NCBI GenBank assembly: GCA_026014745.1
Contig: JAOZHS010000001.1
Location: 1-64,000 of the forward strand
DNA: 64,000 nucleotides
Direction: 5' to 3'
Source of the DNA: Candidatus Bathyarchaeota archaeon
GTDB taxonomy: Archaea; Thermoproteota; Bathyarchaeia; Bathyarchaeales; Bathycorpusculaceae
Within the stretch, counting starts at the first letter, position 1. Every line of letters starts with the position of its first letter. The notes under the pieces were generated by a model. The model was given only the letters and a program-made list of their open reading frames with translations. It had not been told where the DNA came from and ran no database searches. The translations under genes were made by a program, and so were the position numbers. Shown piece by piece: positions 32,391 to 40,022 of this stretch.

Positions 32391-33731
32391 ATGTATAAAT
32401 CGCCTAAAGACTTTATGGAATATGTAAAAGACAAAAACCCAAATCAACCTGAATTTCACCAAGCAGTCGATGAAGTGATAGGTTCTATTTGGTCTGTTAT
32501 TGAAGAAAACCCGAAATACCAATCTGCAAACATCTTGGAGAGAATAATCGAACCCGAACGAACAATCATGTTTAGGGTAACCTGGGTTAACGATAAAGGT
32601 GAAACCAAAGTTAACAAAGGCTACAGAATCCAGATGAACAGCGCTATAGGCCCATACAAGGGCGGATTACGTTTCCATCCAAGCGTTAACCTGAGCGTTT
32701 TGAAGTTTTTGGCATTCGAACAGGTCTTCAAAAATTCATTAACCACCCTACCAATGGGCGGCGCTAAAGGCGGCTCTGACTTCGACCCTAAAGGTAAAAG
32801 CGACGCTGAAGTAATGCGCTTCTGCCAAAACTTCATGATAGAACTCAATCGCCATGTAGGACAAAACACTGATGTTCCAGCAGGAGACATCGGCGTTGGA
32901 GGACGAGAAATCGGCTACCTATTTGGCATGTATAAGAAACTCCAAAACGAATTCACCGGCGTACTGACGGGTAAAGGTCTTAATTGGGGCGGCAGCTTGA
33001 TTCGTCCTGAAGCAACGGGCTATGGTGCTACTTACTTTGCTGAAGAAATGCTCAAGGCAAAAGGCGAGAGCTTCGAAGGCAAGACTGTTGCAATCTCCGG
33101 CTCGGGTAATGTTGCTCAATATGCGGTAGAAAAAGTCAGTGAGCTCGGAGGTAAAGTCGTAACCTTATCAGACAGCGATGGAACAATTTATGATAGTGAG
33201 GGCATTTCAGGGTCAAAACTAGCCTATGTGATGGATTTAAAAAACAACAAACGTTGCCGCATCAAAGAGTATGCTAGCAAATATAAAAACGCGGAATACT
33301 GGGAAGGTAAACGACCCTGGGAGATTGAATGCCAAGTTGTACTGCCCTGCGCCACTCAAAACGAAATCAGCGCAGATGAAGCTAAATGTCTCATCAATAA
33401 TGGCTGTCTATGCGTAAGTGAAGGCGCCAACATGCCAACTGAACCCAAAGGCGTCAAATTATTTGTAGAAAATGAAATCCTTTATGGTCCAGGTAAAGCG
33501 GCAAATGCAGGCGGCGTAGCAACTTCAGGACTGGAAATGTCTCAAAACAGTATGCGTCTATCGTGGACACGTGAGGAAGTAGACGCAAGACTCCGCGCCA
33601 TCATGAGAAGCATCCATCAAACATGCGTTCGATACGGCAAAGAAGGCGACCACATCAACTATGTCAAGGGAGCAAACATTGGCGGTTTCGTGAAAGTAGC
33701 AGACGCAATGATAGACCAAGGTATCGTCTAA
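32391..33731 (+). CDS. gdhA: Glutamate dehydrogenase
   Basis: Hexameric glutamate dehydrogenase, 446 aa, linking 2-oxoglutarate plus ammonia to glutamate. The length and motifs are those of the NADP-type bacterial/archaeal class: G-Y-R-I-Q-M-N-S-A-I-G-P-Y-K-G-G-L-R-F-H (residues 79-98), the catalytic lysine in P-M-G-G-A-K-G-G-S-D-F (about 121-131), P-A-G-D-I-G-V-G-G-R-E-I-G (about 162-174) and the Rossmann motif S-G-S-G-N-V-A-Q-Y-A (about 236-245). The residue after the second Rossmann strand is Ser-Asp-Ser, in line with NADP use. It follows the zinc-ribbon gene in one unit. Confidence 0.96.
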   Translation: MYKSPKDFMEYVKDKNPNQPEFHQAVDEVIGSIWSVIEENPKYQSANILERIIEPERTIMFRVTWVNDKGETKVNKGYRIQMNSAIGPYKGGLRFHPSVNLSVLKFLAFEQVFKNSLTTLPMGGAKGGSDFDPKGKSDAEVMRFCQNFMIELNRHVGQNTDVPAGDIGVGGREIGYLFGMYKKLQNEFTGVLTGKGLNWGGSLIRPEATGYGATYFAEEMLKAKGESFEGKTVAISGSGNVAQYAVEKVSELGGKVVTLSDSDGTIYDSEGISGSKLAYVMDLKNNKRCRIKEYASKYKNAEYWEGKRPWEIECQVVLPCATQNEISADEAKCLINNGCLCVSEGANMPTEPKGVKLFVENEILYGPGKAANAGGVATSGLEMSQNSMRLSWTREEVDARLRAIMRSIHQTCVRYGKEGDHINYVKGANIGGFVKVADAMIDQGIV

Positions 33732-33757
33732 CTAGCTGAAGAACAGGAAAATTGACC

Positions 33758-34090
33758 ATGAATCTCTCTGCTAAAGTGATTTGGCGAACACAAAAAGACA
33801 CGCAAGTCTGCCCCATATGCAAGGCACTAGATGGCTACACGTGGACTATCAAATTAGGTGAATCTTACCCAAAAAAACTCATTCACCCAATTTATGGACC
33901 CGTTTATGACACAAGACTAGCAGCAAAGGGTAGCTTAGTTAAAGAAGAAAACGGTAACCAGTGCAGATGCACGATAGAACATCAACTGGATTTATCTGAA
34001 CCTCCAACCTGTGAGGATTGCTCACAAAATCAAAATGAGAAGCCAATCCAAGGGCAACAACCTGTTTCCGAATCTATTGCAGAGGGATAG
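33758..34090 (+). CDS. Phage Mu gpF/head-morphogenesis-motif small protein
   Basis: A 110-aa protein with the pattern seen at the end of Mu F-like head morphogenesis proteins: V-I-W-R-T-Q-K-D-T-Q-V-C-P-I-C-K-A-L-D-G (residues 6-25), then H-P, and N-Q-C-R-C-T-I-E (about 67-74). The Cys/His set probably binds zinc. A third Cys pair (C-E-D-C) follows. No other phage gene lies nearby, so it is either a domesticated domain or a remnant. ATG 33758 is chosen over a TTG two codons upstream. It lies 26 bp after gdhA. Confidence 0.7.
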   Translation: MNLSAKVIWRTQKDTQVCPICKALDGYTWTIKLGESYPKKLIHPIYGPVYDTRLAAKGSLVKEENGNQCRCTIEHQLDLSEPPTCEDCSQNQNEKPIQGQQPVSESIAEG

Positions 34091-34303
34091 ATGGGTTTTT
34101 ACCCTTCTATTATTTTTGTTTAATAGTTTAATATAGTAGAATGAATGTCGAAAAATCCCAGTTTTTGCTTATTTTAAAATATCTATGGTCGGTTAGCCTT
34201 GTGAGTTGATAAATGTTTCATATAGCAGCTCATATGTACACATATTTAATTTTCAATAGATTTTTTAGTAAAATATTCGATAATTGTATTAGGTTGTAAT
34301 CGT

Positions 34304-34456
34304 ATGACAAGAAAAAATTCGGCAATAAGAATGAACATTCAATCGAGTAAAGCCACAGGCGAGGAATGTGCTTGTTGTGGCACAAATAATCCCGAATATT
34401 TACTTGACGATAGGCAACTATGTTTAAACTGCTACAAAGCAGAAATTCAACGTTAA
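34304..34456 (+). CDS. 50-residue zinc-knuckle peptide
   Basis: A short frame of 50 codons with two CxxC pairs, E-C-A-C-C-G-T (about residues 22-28) and L-C-L-N-C-Y (about 40-45), 15 residues apart, as in a small zinc ribbon. The rest is polar. A TATA-like AAAATATTC lies about 30 bp upstream. No homologue comes to mind. It precedes a clear terminator hairpin, which supports it being a real transcription unit. Confidence 0.55.
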   Translation: MTRKNSAIRMNIQSSKATGEECACCGTNNPEYLLDDRQLCLNCYKAEIQR

Positions 34457-34481
34457 TCAGCTAGACCGCAAGTCTCCTTCA

Positions 34482-34506
34482 CCCCGCCAACGGGGCCTCT
34501 TTTCAA
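34482..34506 (+). terminator. Terminator hairpin
   Basis: CCCCG (34482-34486) and CGGGG (34491-34495) form a GC-rich stem with a 4-nt loop, followed by CCTCTTTTC. It lies 26 bp after the 50-residue zinc peptide gene on the plus strand. Confidence 0.6.
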
Positions 34507-34576
34507 AAAAATGAAAACCAGAGACCAAAAAGTCTATCACAAAAATAAAATACTGTTCTAAACATTCTTAGAAGCT

Positions 34577-35044
34577 GTGACTTGTTTGCCTCAAACGATT
34601 CGGTACCAGTTTACGCAGGTTTTTTCTGTCTCCGCTAAAGAGGCGTTTGACTGGTGCACAAACTTCGACGCAGCCGACAACACGTTGATGGGTGATACAG
34701 ATGCTAAACGTGAGATCATAAAAGTTGCCGACGGCGTGATCCTCCTCACCGACACCTTTACCACCTCGGCAGGAGCGATTGTTAAGCAGAAACTCGTCAC
34801 CCTCTACCCTCAGAGTCTCTTTTGGGTCTCCACCCACCTCTCGGGTCCACATAGGCATTCGCAGTTCCTCTACCAAATAACACCCCTAAGCAAAGACACC
34901 TCAATGTTGACTTTTACTGCCGCCCATATTGAATATGATAAAGACGCAGACCCCGCAGCCCTCTCCGAGGAGTTATGTGAGGCTGATGCTCAAGCATGGA
35001 AGCTACTAGCGGCGGCGATGGAAAAAGAGCTTAAAAAGAGATGA
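34577..35044 (+). CDS. SRPBCC/START-like domain protein
   Basis: A 155-aa single-domain protein resembling the SRPBCC (polyketide cyclase/START-like) fold: Y-Q-F-T-Q-V-F-S-V-S-A-K-E-A-F-D-W-C (residues 10-27), V-I-L-L-T-D-T-F, a run of strands, and a long C-terminal helix (L-S-E-E-L-C-E-A-D-A-Q-A-W-K-L-L). These domains bind hydrophobic ligands. There is no signal peptide. The GTG start at 34577 lies about 25 bp behind a TATA-like AAAATACTG, so the transcript may be leaderless. It converges with the R-G-W operon (77 bp apart). The ligand is unknown. Confidence 0.72.
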   Translation: MTCLPQTIRYQFTQVFSVSAKEAFDWCTNFDAADNTLMGDTDAKREIIKVADGVILLTDTFTTSAGAIVKQKLVTLYPQSLFWVSTHLSGPHRHSQFLYQITPLSKDTSMLTFTAAHIEYDKDADPAALSEELCEADAQAWKLLAAAMEKELKKR

Positions 35045-35120
35045 AAGTTCGGAATTGGTTTGGGCAGAGTTGGGGTTGCTTGGGAATCAACTGCGGATGA
35101 ATCGTTGGAGTTGTTTTTTA

Positions 35121-35735
35121 TCAGACCCGTTTCTTCCTTAGCGTTAATATGCCAATAACCAAAGAACCGATGCCGACTGACGCAAATATTGCAGTAGTCC
35201 ACAACCCGAGCCAATATGGATTGACCAAGTAGTTGAAGAACCAAAGCAAGGAAGACATACTGAAAGCTAAACCTCCCTTAAACATGTAGTTCCCGAAGCA
35301 ACGATGGGGTTTAACCCCGAAGAAGAATTCGCGGGCGCTTTGTTTTTTGTCAATTAAAAAACCAATCAGTGCTGCGATGGCACCTGAAAAACCAAGTATC
35401 GCAAAAGTAGCAATCCAAACAGGAAGAGCAGTAAACAGCGGATTGTCCGCAGGTATGTCTCCAAATCTTAAAAGTACCCTTTCTTGTTCATAAAAGAAAT
35501 AGGATTCTAAAGCGCCGAATAACCCAACCATTATACCCACATATCCAGCGCCTTTTAGATACCAAGTGTTCTGAATGATTTTGTAGTCTGGCACTGCATA
35601 ATAGAATTGTCGGGACGGAGGAGACGGATTTGCAGTGTTTGGAAAACTATGCGGCGGGGAAATTATTGTTGGAATAGAGGGGTCTTTGGGGAACCAACCT
35701 CGGATGCGGTGTTGTAGAGATTTTAACGCATTCAT
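35121..35735 (-). CDS. RGW-motif membrane protein 9 (last of the operon)
   Basis: A 204-aa protein of the R-G-W-[FL]-P family. The shared N-terminus is K-S-L-Q-H-R-I-R-G-W-F-P-K-D-P (residues 5-19), followed by a 40-residue Ser/Pro-rich linker and four hydrophobic segments (about residues 68-90, 98-120, 148-170 and 175-198). The start overlaps the previous stop by 4 bp (ATGA), showing translational coupling. Only the N-terminal motif is clearly shared with the sister genes; the membrane part is not closely alike. Function unknown. Confidence 0.8.
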   Translation of the reverse strand: MNALKSLQHRIRGWFPKDPSIPTIISPPHSFPNTANPSPPSRQFYYAVPDYKIIQNTWYLKGAGYVGIMVGLFGALESYFFYEQERVLLRFGDIPADNPLFTALPVWIATFAILGFSGAIAALIGFLIDKKQSAREFFFGVKPHRCFGNYMFKGGLAFSMSSLLWFFNYLVNPYWLGLWTTAIFASVGIGSLVIGILTLRKKRV

Positions 35736-36037
35736 GTTCGGGGTTTCCTTTGCGGAGAGGTTTTGTGTTTAACCAGAAAAGGAACCGCCGCCACCCCACC
35801 CCAGACGACGAATGCAACAACAGCATACCAAAGATAACCGCCTACGCCTTGGGTTAAACCTGCAATATCGCCGAGAACTAAAAGCGCCGCGCTTACTCCC
35901 ACGCCAGCAACAAGGGCTCTTGCAGTCCATCGAACCATAGGCGTATACTTGTCAGCGGGTTTTTGGGGTTTTGAGGCGGCAAACTCTTTGGGGAGCCAGC
36001 CCTGAACATGATTATTCAGCGACTTTTTCTTGTTCAC
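35732..36037 (-). CDS. RGW-motif membrane protein 8
   Basis: A 101-aa protein. The GTG at 36037 is chosen because GGAGG lies just upstream and because it places the family motif at the N-terminus: N-K-K-K-S-L-N-N-H-V-Q-G-W-L-P-K-E (residues 2-18). Here Gln replaces the usual Arg before Gly-Trp. After a short linker come two membrane segments (about 35-58 and 64-86) and a basic tail. It overlaps the previous gene by 26 bp. It is similar in size and layout to protein 7, its neighbour, suggesting local duplication. Function unknown. Confidence 0.75.
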   Translation of the reverse strand: MNKKKSLNNHVQGWLPKEFAASKPQKPADKYTPMVRWTARALVAGVGVSAALLVLGDIAGLTQGVGGYLWYAVVAFVVWGGVAAVPFLVKHKTSPQRKPRT

Positions 36038-36341
36038 TCTTCTCCGCCTCCGGGGGATGTTTTTTGGAGTAACCGTAAATAGCAACAAACGCGGCGCAGA
36101 CCCAAGCTCCAGCAGCAACTGCCGCATACCAGAAATAGGCGCCGTAGCCCACCGTGAACCTAAAAAAGTCTCCTAAAAGCACAAGCCCAGCCGCCGTAGC
36201 CGCACCAACTAAGATAGCCATCGCAAACCATGGAACCATATAGGGGATTTTGTGTTCAGGCTGCTTCTGGTGAATGATTAAGGTGGGTTCCTGTGGTAAC
36301 CAGCCTCTGAGTCTATGCTCTAAGCGATTCTTAAAAGTCAT
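36012..36341 (-). CDS. RGW-motif membrane protein 7
   Basis: A 109-aa protein starting with K-N-R-L-E-H-R-L-R-G-W-L-P-Q-E-P (residues 4-19), the operon's shared motif. A linker of about 15 residues leads to two membrane segments (V-P-W-F-A-M-A-I-L-V-G-A-A-T-A-A-G-L near 34-56, and Y-F-W-Y-A-A-V-A-A-G-A-W-V near 66-88). The tail is charged (E-A-E-K-S-E-Q-E-K). Its ATG directly follows the stop of the upstream gene. Function unknown. Confidence 0.8.
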   Translation of the reverse strand: MTFKNRLEHRLRGWLPQEPTLIIHQKQPEHKIPYMVPWFAMAILVGAATAAGLVLLGDFFRFTVGYGAYFWYAAVAAGAWVCAAFVAIYGYSKKHPPEAEKSEQEKVAE

Positions 36342-36845
36342 TTACACACTCTCCATGTTGATTTGTTTTTTGAGGTTTCTGTACAGTAAATTGTTAACTA
36401 AGAAGAACGCAGCCAATAGGGCAATCCACAAGCCCAAAGTTATCTCACTCGCGAGGTTTGGGTTTATCCAAAGATATGTTCCCAAAAATACGCCGATCAT
36501 ACCAACGTTGACCACCCCGATTATCGTAGCCACCCGCCGTCCCTCCTTTGTTAAGGGTTGATTTTGGATGGGTTCCCTGAACAAGACGCTCACAGCCACA
36601 GTAGCCAAGATGCCTATCCCTACTGCCGCGGAGGTTGCGTAGTTATTCCCCAGACCTAACCCATGCATTAATGCCATCATGATGAGGACTGTGGCGAAGG
36701 GTATGATGAAAATTGCTAGGCAATTCTTTAGGGTGAGGCGATGGCGGATATTTGGGTTTGCTTGCGCTGTAACTGTACTGGACAGGGCGGGGTCTTTGGG
36801 TAGCCAACCGCGAATCCGATTCAGGAAGGCTTTTGGGTTACTCAA
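36342..36845 (-). CDS. RGW-motif membrane protein 6
   Basis: A 167-aa protein with N-terminal K-A-F-L-N-R-I-R-G-W-L-P-K-D-P (residues 5-19), a polar linker and four membrane segments (about 37-58, 66-86, 102-124 and 132-154). The tail K-K-Q-I-N is basic. The start overlaps the previous stop by 4 bp. It belongs to the nine-gene family; the function is not known. Confidence 0.8.
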   Translation of the reverse strand: MSNPKAFLNRIRGWLPKDPALSSTVTAQANPNIRHRLTLKNCLAIFIIPFATVLIMMALMHGLGLGNNYATSAAVGIGILATVAVSVLFREPIQNQPLTKEGRRVATIIGVVNVGMIGVFLGTYLWINPNLASEITLGLWIALLAAFFLVNNLLYRNLKKQINMESV

Positions 36846-37363
36846 TTTTGCGCCTCCAATCCAGTGATGCCACTGCCGTTTGGGTACTTTCTTTTGCCCA
36901 CCAAGTAGCCGATTGCGCCGCCGACCGCTGGTGCTGCCGTTAGCGACAAAATTATAGCTGCTGAACCTGCGGCAAGGAATTGGCGTGGGAATAGCACAAG
37001 GGCAATCAGGTCGAAGACTGCAAACCCTATCCAGACGCCGCCAACAAGGTAGCCGACTCTTTTTCTTAGGTCAGGTCTGCGGTTGAGTAGGTATACAACT
37101 GCCATGCATGCGAGGCTCCAACCAATACCTGTCAAGCCATAACCCACTATGGTAGCGTCTATGTAGCCGAGCAGAAAAGGCACCACGACCAAGAGACCAA
37201 AAAGCGCATACGAGAAAGCCAGTCCCATCCAGAAGCGCCTGTTGAATTGGAATTTTGCCTCTGCGGGGCCTGCGCCGTTGAGGTTTAGGGTGTTGTTTGG
37301 GATGTTTGCGTCTTGTGGTAGCCAACCTCTTAGGAATTGTTTTGAACGCTGCTTTAACCCCAT
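36842..37363 (-). CDS. RGW-motif membrane protein 5
   Basis: A 173-aa protein with N-terminal K-Q-R-S-K-Q-F-L-R-G-W-L-P-Q-D (residues 4-18), then a linker with N-N-T-L-N-L-N-G and four membrane segments (about 45-68, 74-94, 105-126 and 130-152; the last is Gly/Ala-rich). It overlaps the previous gene by 10 bp. The Pro after the acidic residue of the motif is Ala here. Function unknown. Confidence 0.8.
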   Translation of the reverse strand: MGLKQRSKQFLRGWLPQDANIPNNTLNLNGAGPAEAKFQFNRRFWMGLAFSYALFGLLVVVPFLLGYIDATIVGYGLTGIGWSLACMAVVYLLNRRPDLRKRVGYLVGGVWIGFAVFDLIALVLFPRQFLAAGSAAIILSLTAAPAVGGAIGYLVGKRKYPNGSGITGLEAQN

Positions 37364-37695
37364 CGTAGCCCTCCTTTAGGTAGCAGACGCTGTTTGTAGT
37401 GGCGATAAATCACCACATTAACCGAAACCAGCGCGGCCGCAAAGGTTCCGAAAGCCAAAAGCGACATCTCCAAAGTCAAGTAATAGTGATAGATTGGTCG
37501 CAGAACCAAGAAATTGATGCCTAAAAAGACGTTGACTAATAGGGCGTTGGCTATGCTGGCGACCTTAAACGCTTTTTTGTCCAGCGCGGTCTTAGTTTCG
37601 GGCTTTGTTGGGTGGTAGGTCTGCAGGCTCTTTGATAGGGGTTCTTGTGGGAACCAGCCTCTGATGTGTGACTTTAGGCTTCGTTTTACCTTCAT
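37354..37695 (-). CDS. RGW-motif membrane protein 4
   Basis: A 113-aa protein from ATG 37695, two bases after the previous stop; upstream in-frame codons overlap the neighbour and are not conserved. The N-terminus is K-R-S-L-K-S-H-I-R-G-W-F-P-Q-E-P (residues 4-19). After a Lys/Pro/Thr linker come two membrane segments (about 44-66 and 72-95), then a basic end (Y-K-Q-R-L-L-P-K). Function unknown. Confidence 0.78.
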   Translation of the reverse strand: MKVKRSLKSHIRGWFPQEPLSKSLQTYHPTKPETKTALDKKAFKVASIANALLVNVFLGINFLVLRPIYHYYLTLEMSLLAFGTFAAALVSVNVVIYRHYKQRLLPKGGLRWG

Positions 37696-37697
37696 TT

Positions 37698-38327
37698 TTA
37701 GTCGGCTCCTTTGCTGTGGTTGGGCGCTTTTGGCATGAGAACAAATTCCAATCCGAACCAAGATTGCATTATTCGCATGTTTTTCTTCTTCTCAAAAGCA
37801 GCAAACAGGACAACTCGCGCTAATATCAGCGATAACATCAAGCTATACGTCGAGAAAAAAAACCCTTGGAGGGCAAAGCTAAAGGTGTTGAATTGGACAA
37901 ATAAACTTACCAAAACAAAGAGACTTACCAAAATAAGGAACAACATTGTTGGAGCAATCAACAGAAGCATGTCCTTACCATTTGGCCCGATTATGTACTC
38001 TTTGGAAAGTCGATTAAGTTGGTTTCTAGTAAAGATCCCGCATGCAACAAGACCAACCGCTGCCCCTATAATTATCCAAACCATAATTTGGAACACTGGC
38101 ATAGTGTGGATTTCAGATCTAAGCGCAAGAGAAATATTGAATGAGACCAGAAATATGTAAAAGACCGCAAAAGCACCAAAGGTTTTGGTTGCGCTCAATT
38201 TATAATCTGCTGGAATAACCCGAGGCGGTTGATGATTTTCGCTGATTATCCTTGTTTGTCGGATGGTTGAGCTGTACTCTTTGGGGAACCAGCCTCGGAG
38301 TTTTTTTAGGGTTTCTTTGGTTTCCAT
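37698..38327 (-). CDS. RGW-motif membrane protein 3
   Basis: A 209-aa protein. ATG 38327 gives the family N-terminus K-E-T-L-K-K-L-R-G-W-F-P-K-E-Y (residues 4-18). A 30-residue linker leads to four membrane segments (about 50-70, 79-100, 127-150 and 155-180). The loop K-E-Y-I-I-G-P-N-G-K-D is cytoplasmic by the positive-inside rule. It lies 11 bp after the previous gene. Function unknown. Confidence 0.78.
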   Translation of the reverse strand: METKETLKKLRGWFPKEYSSTIRQTRIISENHQPPRVIPADYKLSATKTFGAFAVFYIFLVSFNISLALRSEIHTMPVFQIMVWIIIGAAVGLVACGIFTRNQLNRLSKEYIIGPNGKDMLLLIAPTMLFLILVSLFVLVSLFVQFNTFSFALQGFFFSTYSLMLSLILARVVLFAAFEKKKNMRIMQSWFGLEFVLMPKAPNHSKGAD

Positions 38328-38338
38328 CGATTTCAGCC

Positions 38339-38623
38339 TCAGTGTTTGTATGTCCTCCAAACGAGAAATGCTGCCACAAGCAAGGGAACACCCGCAATCA
38401 GCAGCACAGCAACAACTTGTTTGGGGTAAAAAGGCACAAAATAAAAGAATCCGCCTAAGAGAGTAAAGCCTACGCCGACAGCACCTAAACCGCCCACTAA
38501 ACGTTCTCTAAAGCTGGACGGCTTGTTTGGCAAGAAGGGTTTAGGTTGACGGTTGTTTGCGTTCAACATGGGATCTGCGGGGAACCAGCCTTTAATTTTG
38601 TTCAACCCTTTCTTTAGGCTCAT
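38339..38623 (-). CDS. RGW-motif membrane protein 2
   Basis: The shortest member, 94 aa: K-K-G-L-N-K-I-K-G-W-F-P-A-D-P (residues 4-18; Lys in place of Arg before Gly-Trp), a linker rich in Asn/Pro, and two membrane segments (L-G-A-V-G-V-G-F-T-L-L-G-G-F-F-Y-F-V near 44-62, and V-V-A-V-L-L-I-A-G-V-P-L-L-V-A-A-F-L near 69-88). The start overlaps the previous stop by 4 bp. Function unknown. Confidence 0.8.
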   Translation of the reverse strand: MSLKKGLNKIKGWFPADPMLNANNRQPKPFLPNKPSSFRERLVGGLGAVGVGFTLLGGFFYFVPFYPKQVVAVLLIAGVPLLVAAFLVWRTYKH

Positions 38624-39462
38624 GCTTTCAGCTCCTGATACGGCATTTTCTTTAAGCTAGATGACGCTTGACTTCTACCTAAACTGACTAATGAAATGAC
38701 AAGAACACCCAGCAAACTGAATATCCCAGCAGCGAGAATGATGTTACCGCTGTCTCTGTAGGGGTAACTTATGATATAGCCGCTTTGAGCCCCATTAATA
38801 GGGGTCTCTATTGTAAATGAAGACGCACCCGCGTTACTGGCGTTACAGTATAACGTGAAAACAACCTCTGAAACTAGCGGTTCTAAACCTGCCGAACTAG
38901 GTTCAAACGGAGGTTTCAAGTCTACTGCGCTAAAGAGCAAGCCTGGTTTTTTTGCCTCATCGGGCACAAATGTACCTGTTTGATTGAATTCTTCTGGCGT
39001 ATACGCATTTAGTGTGGTGTTGAAGCGGACGTACTTTAACGTGGTAACATATGCTCCAGAACTGATGTTTCCAGGTTCGTTAAGATACACATAGAGCATG
39101 TTTACCCTGTTGGCAGGACCAAGAATACTTTCTTGTAGAGGCGGCGAAATGAAGAGGTGAATAGAAGAATTATAGTTGGTTCCGTCAATTTGGACGGGCT
39201 CATGATAAGTTACGCTGTTTATAGGCAAAGAGTAGGAGCCCTTGGTTGTAGACGCTGAGGTTAGATACAAGCCGCCCAGTATCAGGCATATAGATAAAAC
39301 CACAGCGACCAGTTGTGCCACATTGATTGTAAATTTTTCCCGGATGTGTTTGAGTTTTAGGGGGTTTGTATTAAGTTGAAGCTGCATCTGCTTGTCTAAG
39401 GTATAGGGGTCTTGTGGAAACCAGCCTCTTAGACGCGCTTCAAGTTTGTTTTTCAGGGTCAT
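38620..39462 (-). CDS. RGW-motif membrane protein 1, with extracytoplasmic domain
   Basis: The largest member, 280 aa from ATG 39462, which overlaps the regulator's stop by 4 bp. N-terminus K-N-K-L-E-A-R-L-R-G-W-F-P-Q-D-P (residues 4-19). One membrane segment (about 42-66) is followed by about 170 residues rich in Thr/Ser/Asn with many predicted beta strands and N-x-[ST] sites, then a second membrane segment (about 243-264) and a basic tail. This topology puts a beta domain outside and the R-G-W motif inside. It could be the sensor or effector of the operon. Function unknown. Confidence 0.8.
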   Translation of the reverse strand: MTLKNKLEARLRGWFPQDPYTLDKQMQLQLNTNPLKLKHIREKFTINVAQLVAVVLSICLILGGLYLTSASTTKGSYSLPINSVTYHEPVQIDGTNYNSSIHLFISPPLQESILGPANRVNMLYVYLNEPGNISSGAYVTTLKYVRFNTTLNAYTPEEFNQTGTFVPDEAKKPGLLFSAVDLKPPFEPSSAGLEPLVSEVVFTLYCNASNAGASSFTIETPINGAQSGYIISYPYRDSGNIILAAGIFSLLGVLVISLVSLGRSQASSSLKKMPYQELKA

Positions 39463-39941
39463 GCCTTTAACTCCGGAACGAGTTGGCAAAAAATCATGTG
39501 TGCCAGCTTTGCAGGATGGATATTTTGGGCGTCTGGGATTTCTATGCCCCGCTCTTTAGCGATGTCGATTAGGTATTGTCGGGTTTGGTTGAGAAAGATT
39601 GGGTCGGTGACTTCTTCGGGTGCGTCGTGCCAGTACCAGACTTTTAGTCCGTGGCTGGTGGTATAGGTGATGATGGCTTTCTTTTTTAGTCCTGGGTGGT
39701 AGCCTAGGAGGATGGCTTGTTTGGGGTAGAGTTTGGTGACTTGGAGGTCGTTGACGGCGGCGACGTCAAGGAGCGTGGTTTGGAGTTTGGCTTCGGTGGT
39801 TAGGCGGGTTTGGTTGACGTATTGGCGGGTGGTTTTGAGTTTTTCGGCGATATTGCTCACGGAAAGGCCTCGGCTTAGGAGTGCCCAGATGTCTTTTTGG
39901 CTTTGGCTGAGGGGTGAGGAGACGGAGCAGTTTGGCGGCAT
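39459..39941 (-). CDS. Helix-turn-helix regulator heading the RGW operon
   Basis: A 160-aa protein with a LuxR/sigma-70-region-4-like helix-turn-helix: L-S-Q-S-Q-K-D-I-W-A-L-L-S-R-G-L-S (residues 11-27) and S-N-I-A-E-K-L-K-T-T-R-Q-Y-V-N-Q-T (about 28-44). Residues 60-110 form a beta-rich domain (V-T-K-L-Y-P-K-Q-A-I-L-L-G-Y-H-P-G-L and I-I-T-Y-T-T-S-H-G-L-K-V-W-Y-W) that might bind a ligand. A helical C-terminus follows. It does not carry the R-G-W motif. It is the first gene, coupled by a 4-bp overlap to RGW protein 1, so it likely controls the operon. Confidence 0.82.
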   Translation of the reverse strand: MPPNCSVSSPLSQSQKDIWALLSRGLSVSNIAEKLKTTRQYVNQTRLTTEAKLQTTLLDVAAVNDLQVTKLYPKQAILLGYHPGLKKKAIITYTTSHGLKVWYWHDAPEEVTDPIFLNQTRQYLIDIAKERGIEIPDAQNIHPAKLAHMIFCQLVPELKA

Positions 39942-40022
39942 ACATTAAACCTCTGTAAACAACTATCTATTTACAAGTATTTAAGGCTGCCGAGAACACC
40001 CACCAAACCGCCAAAAACACGC

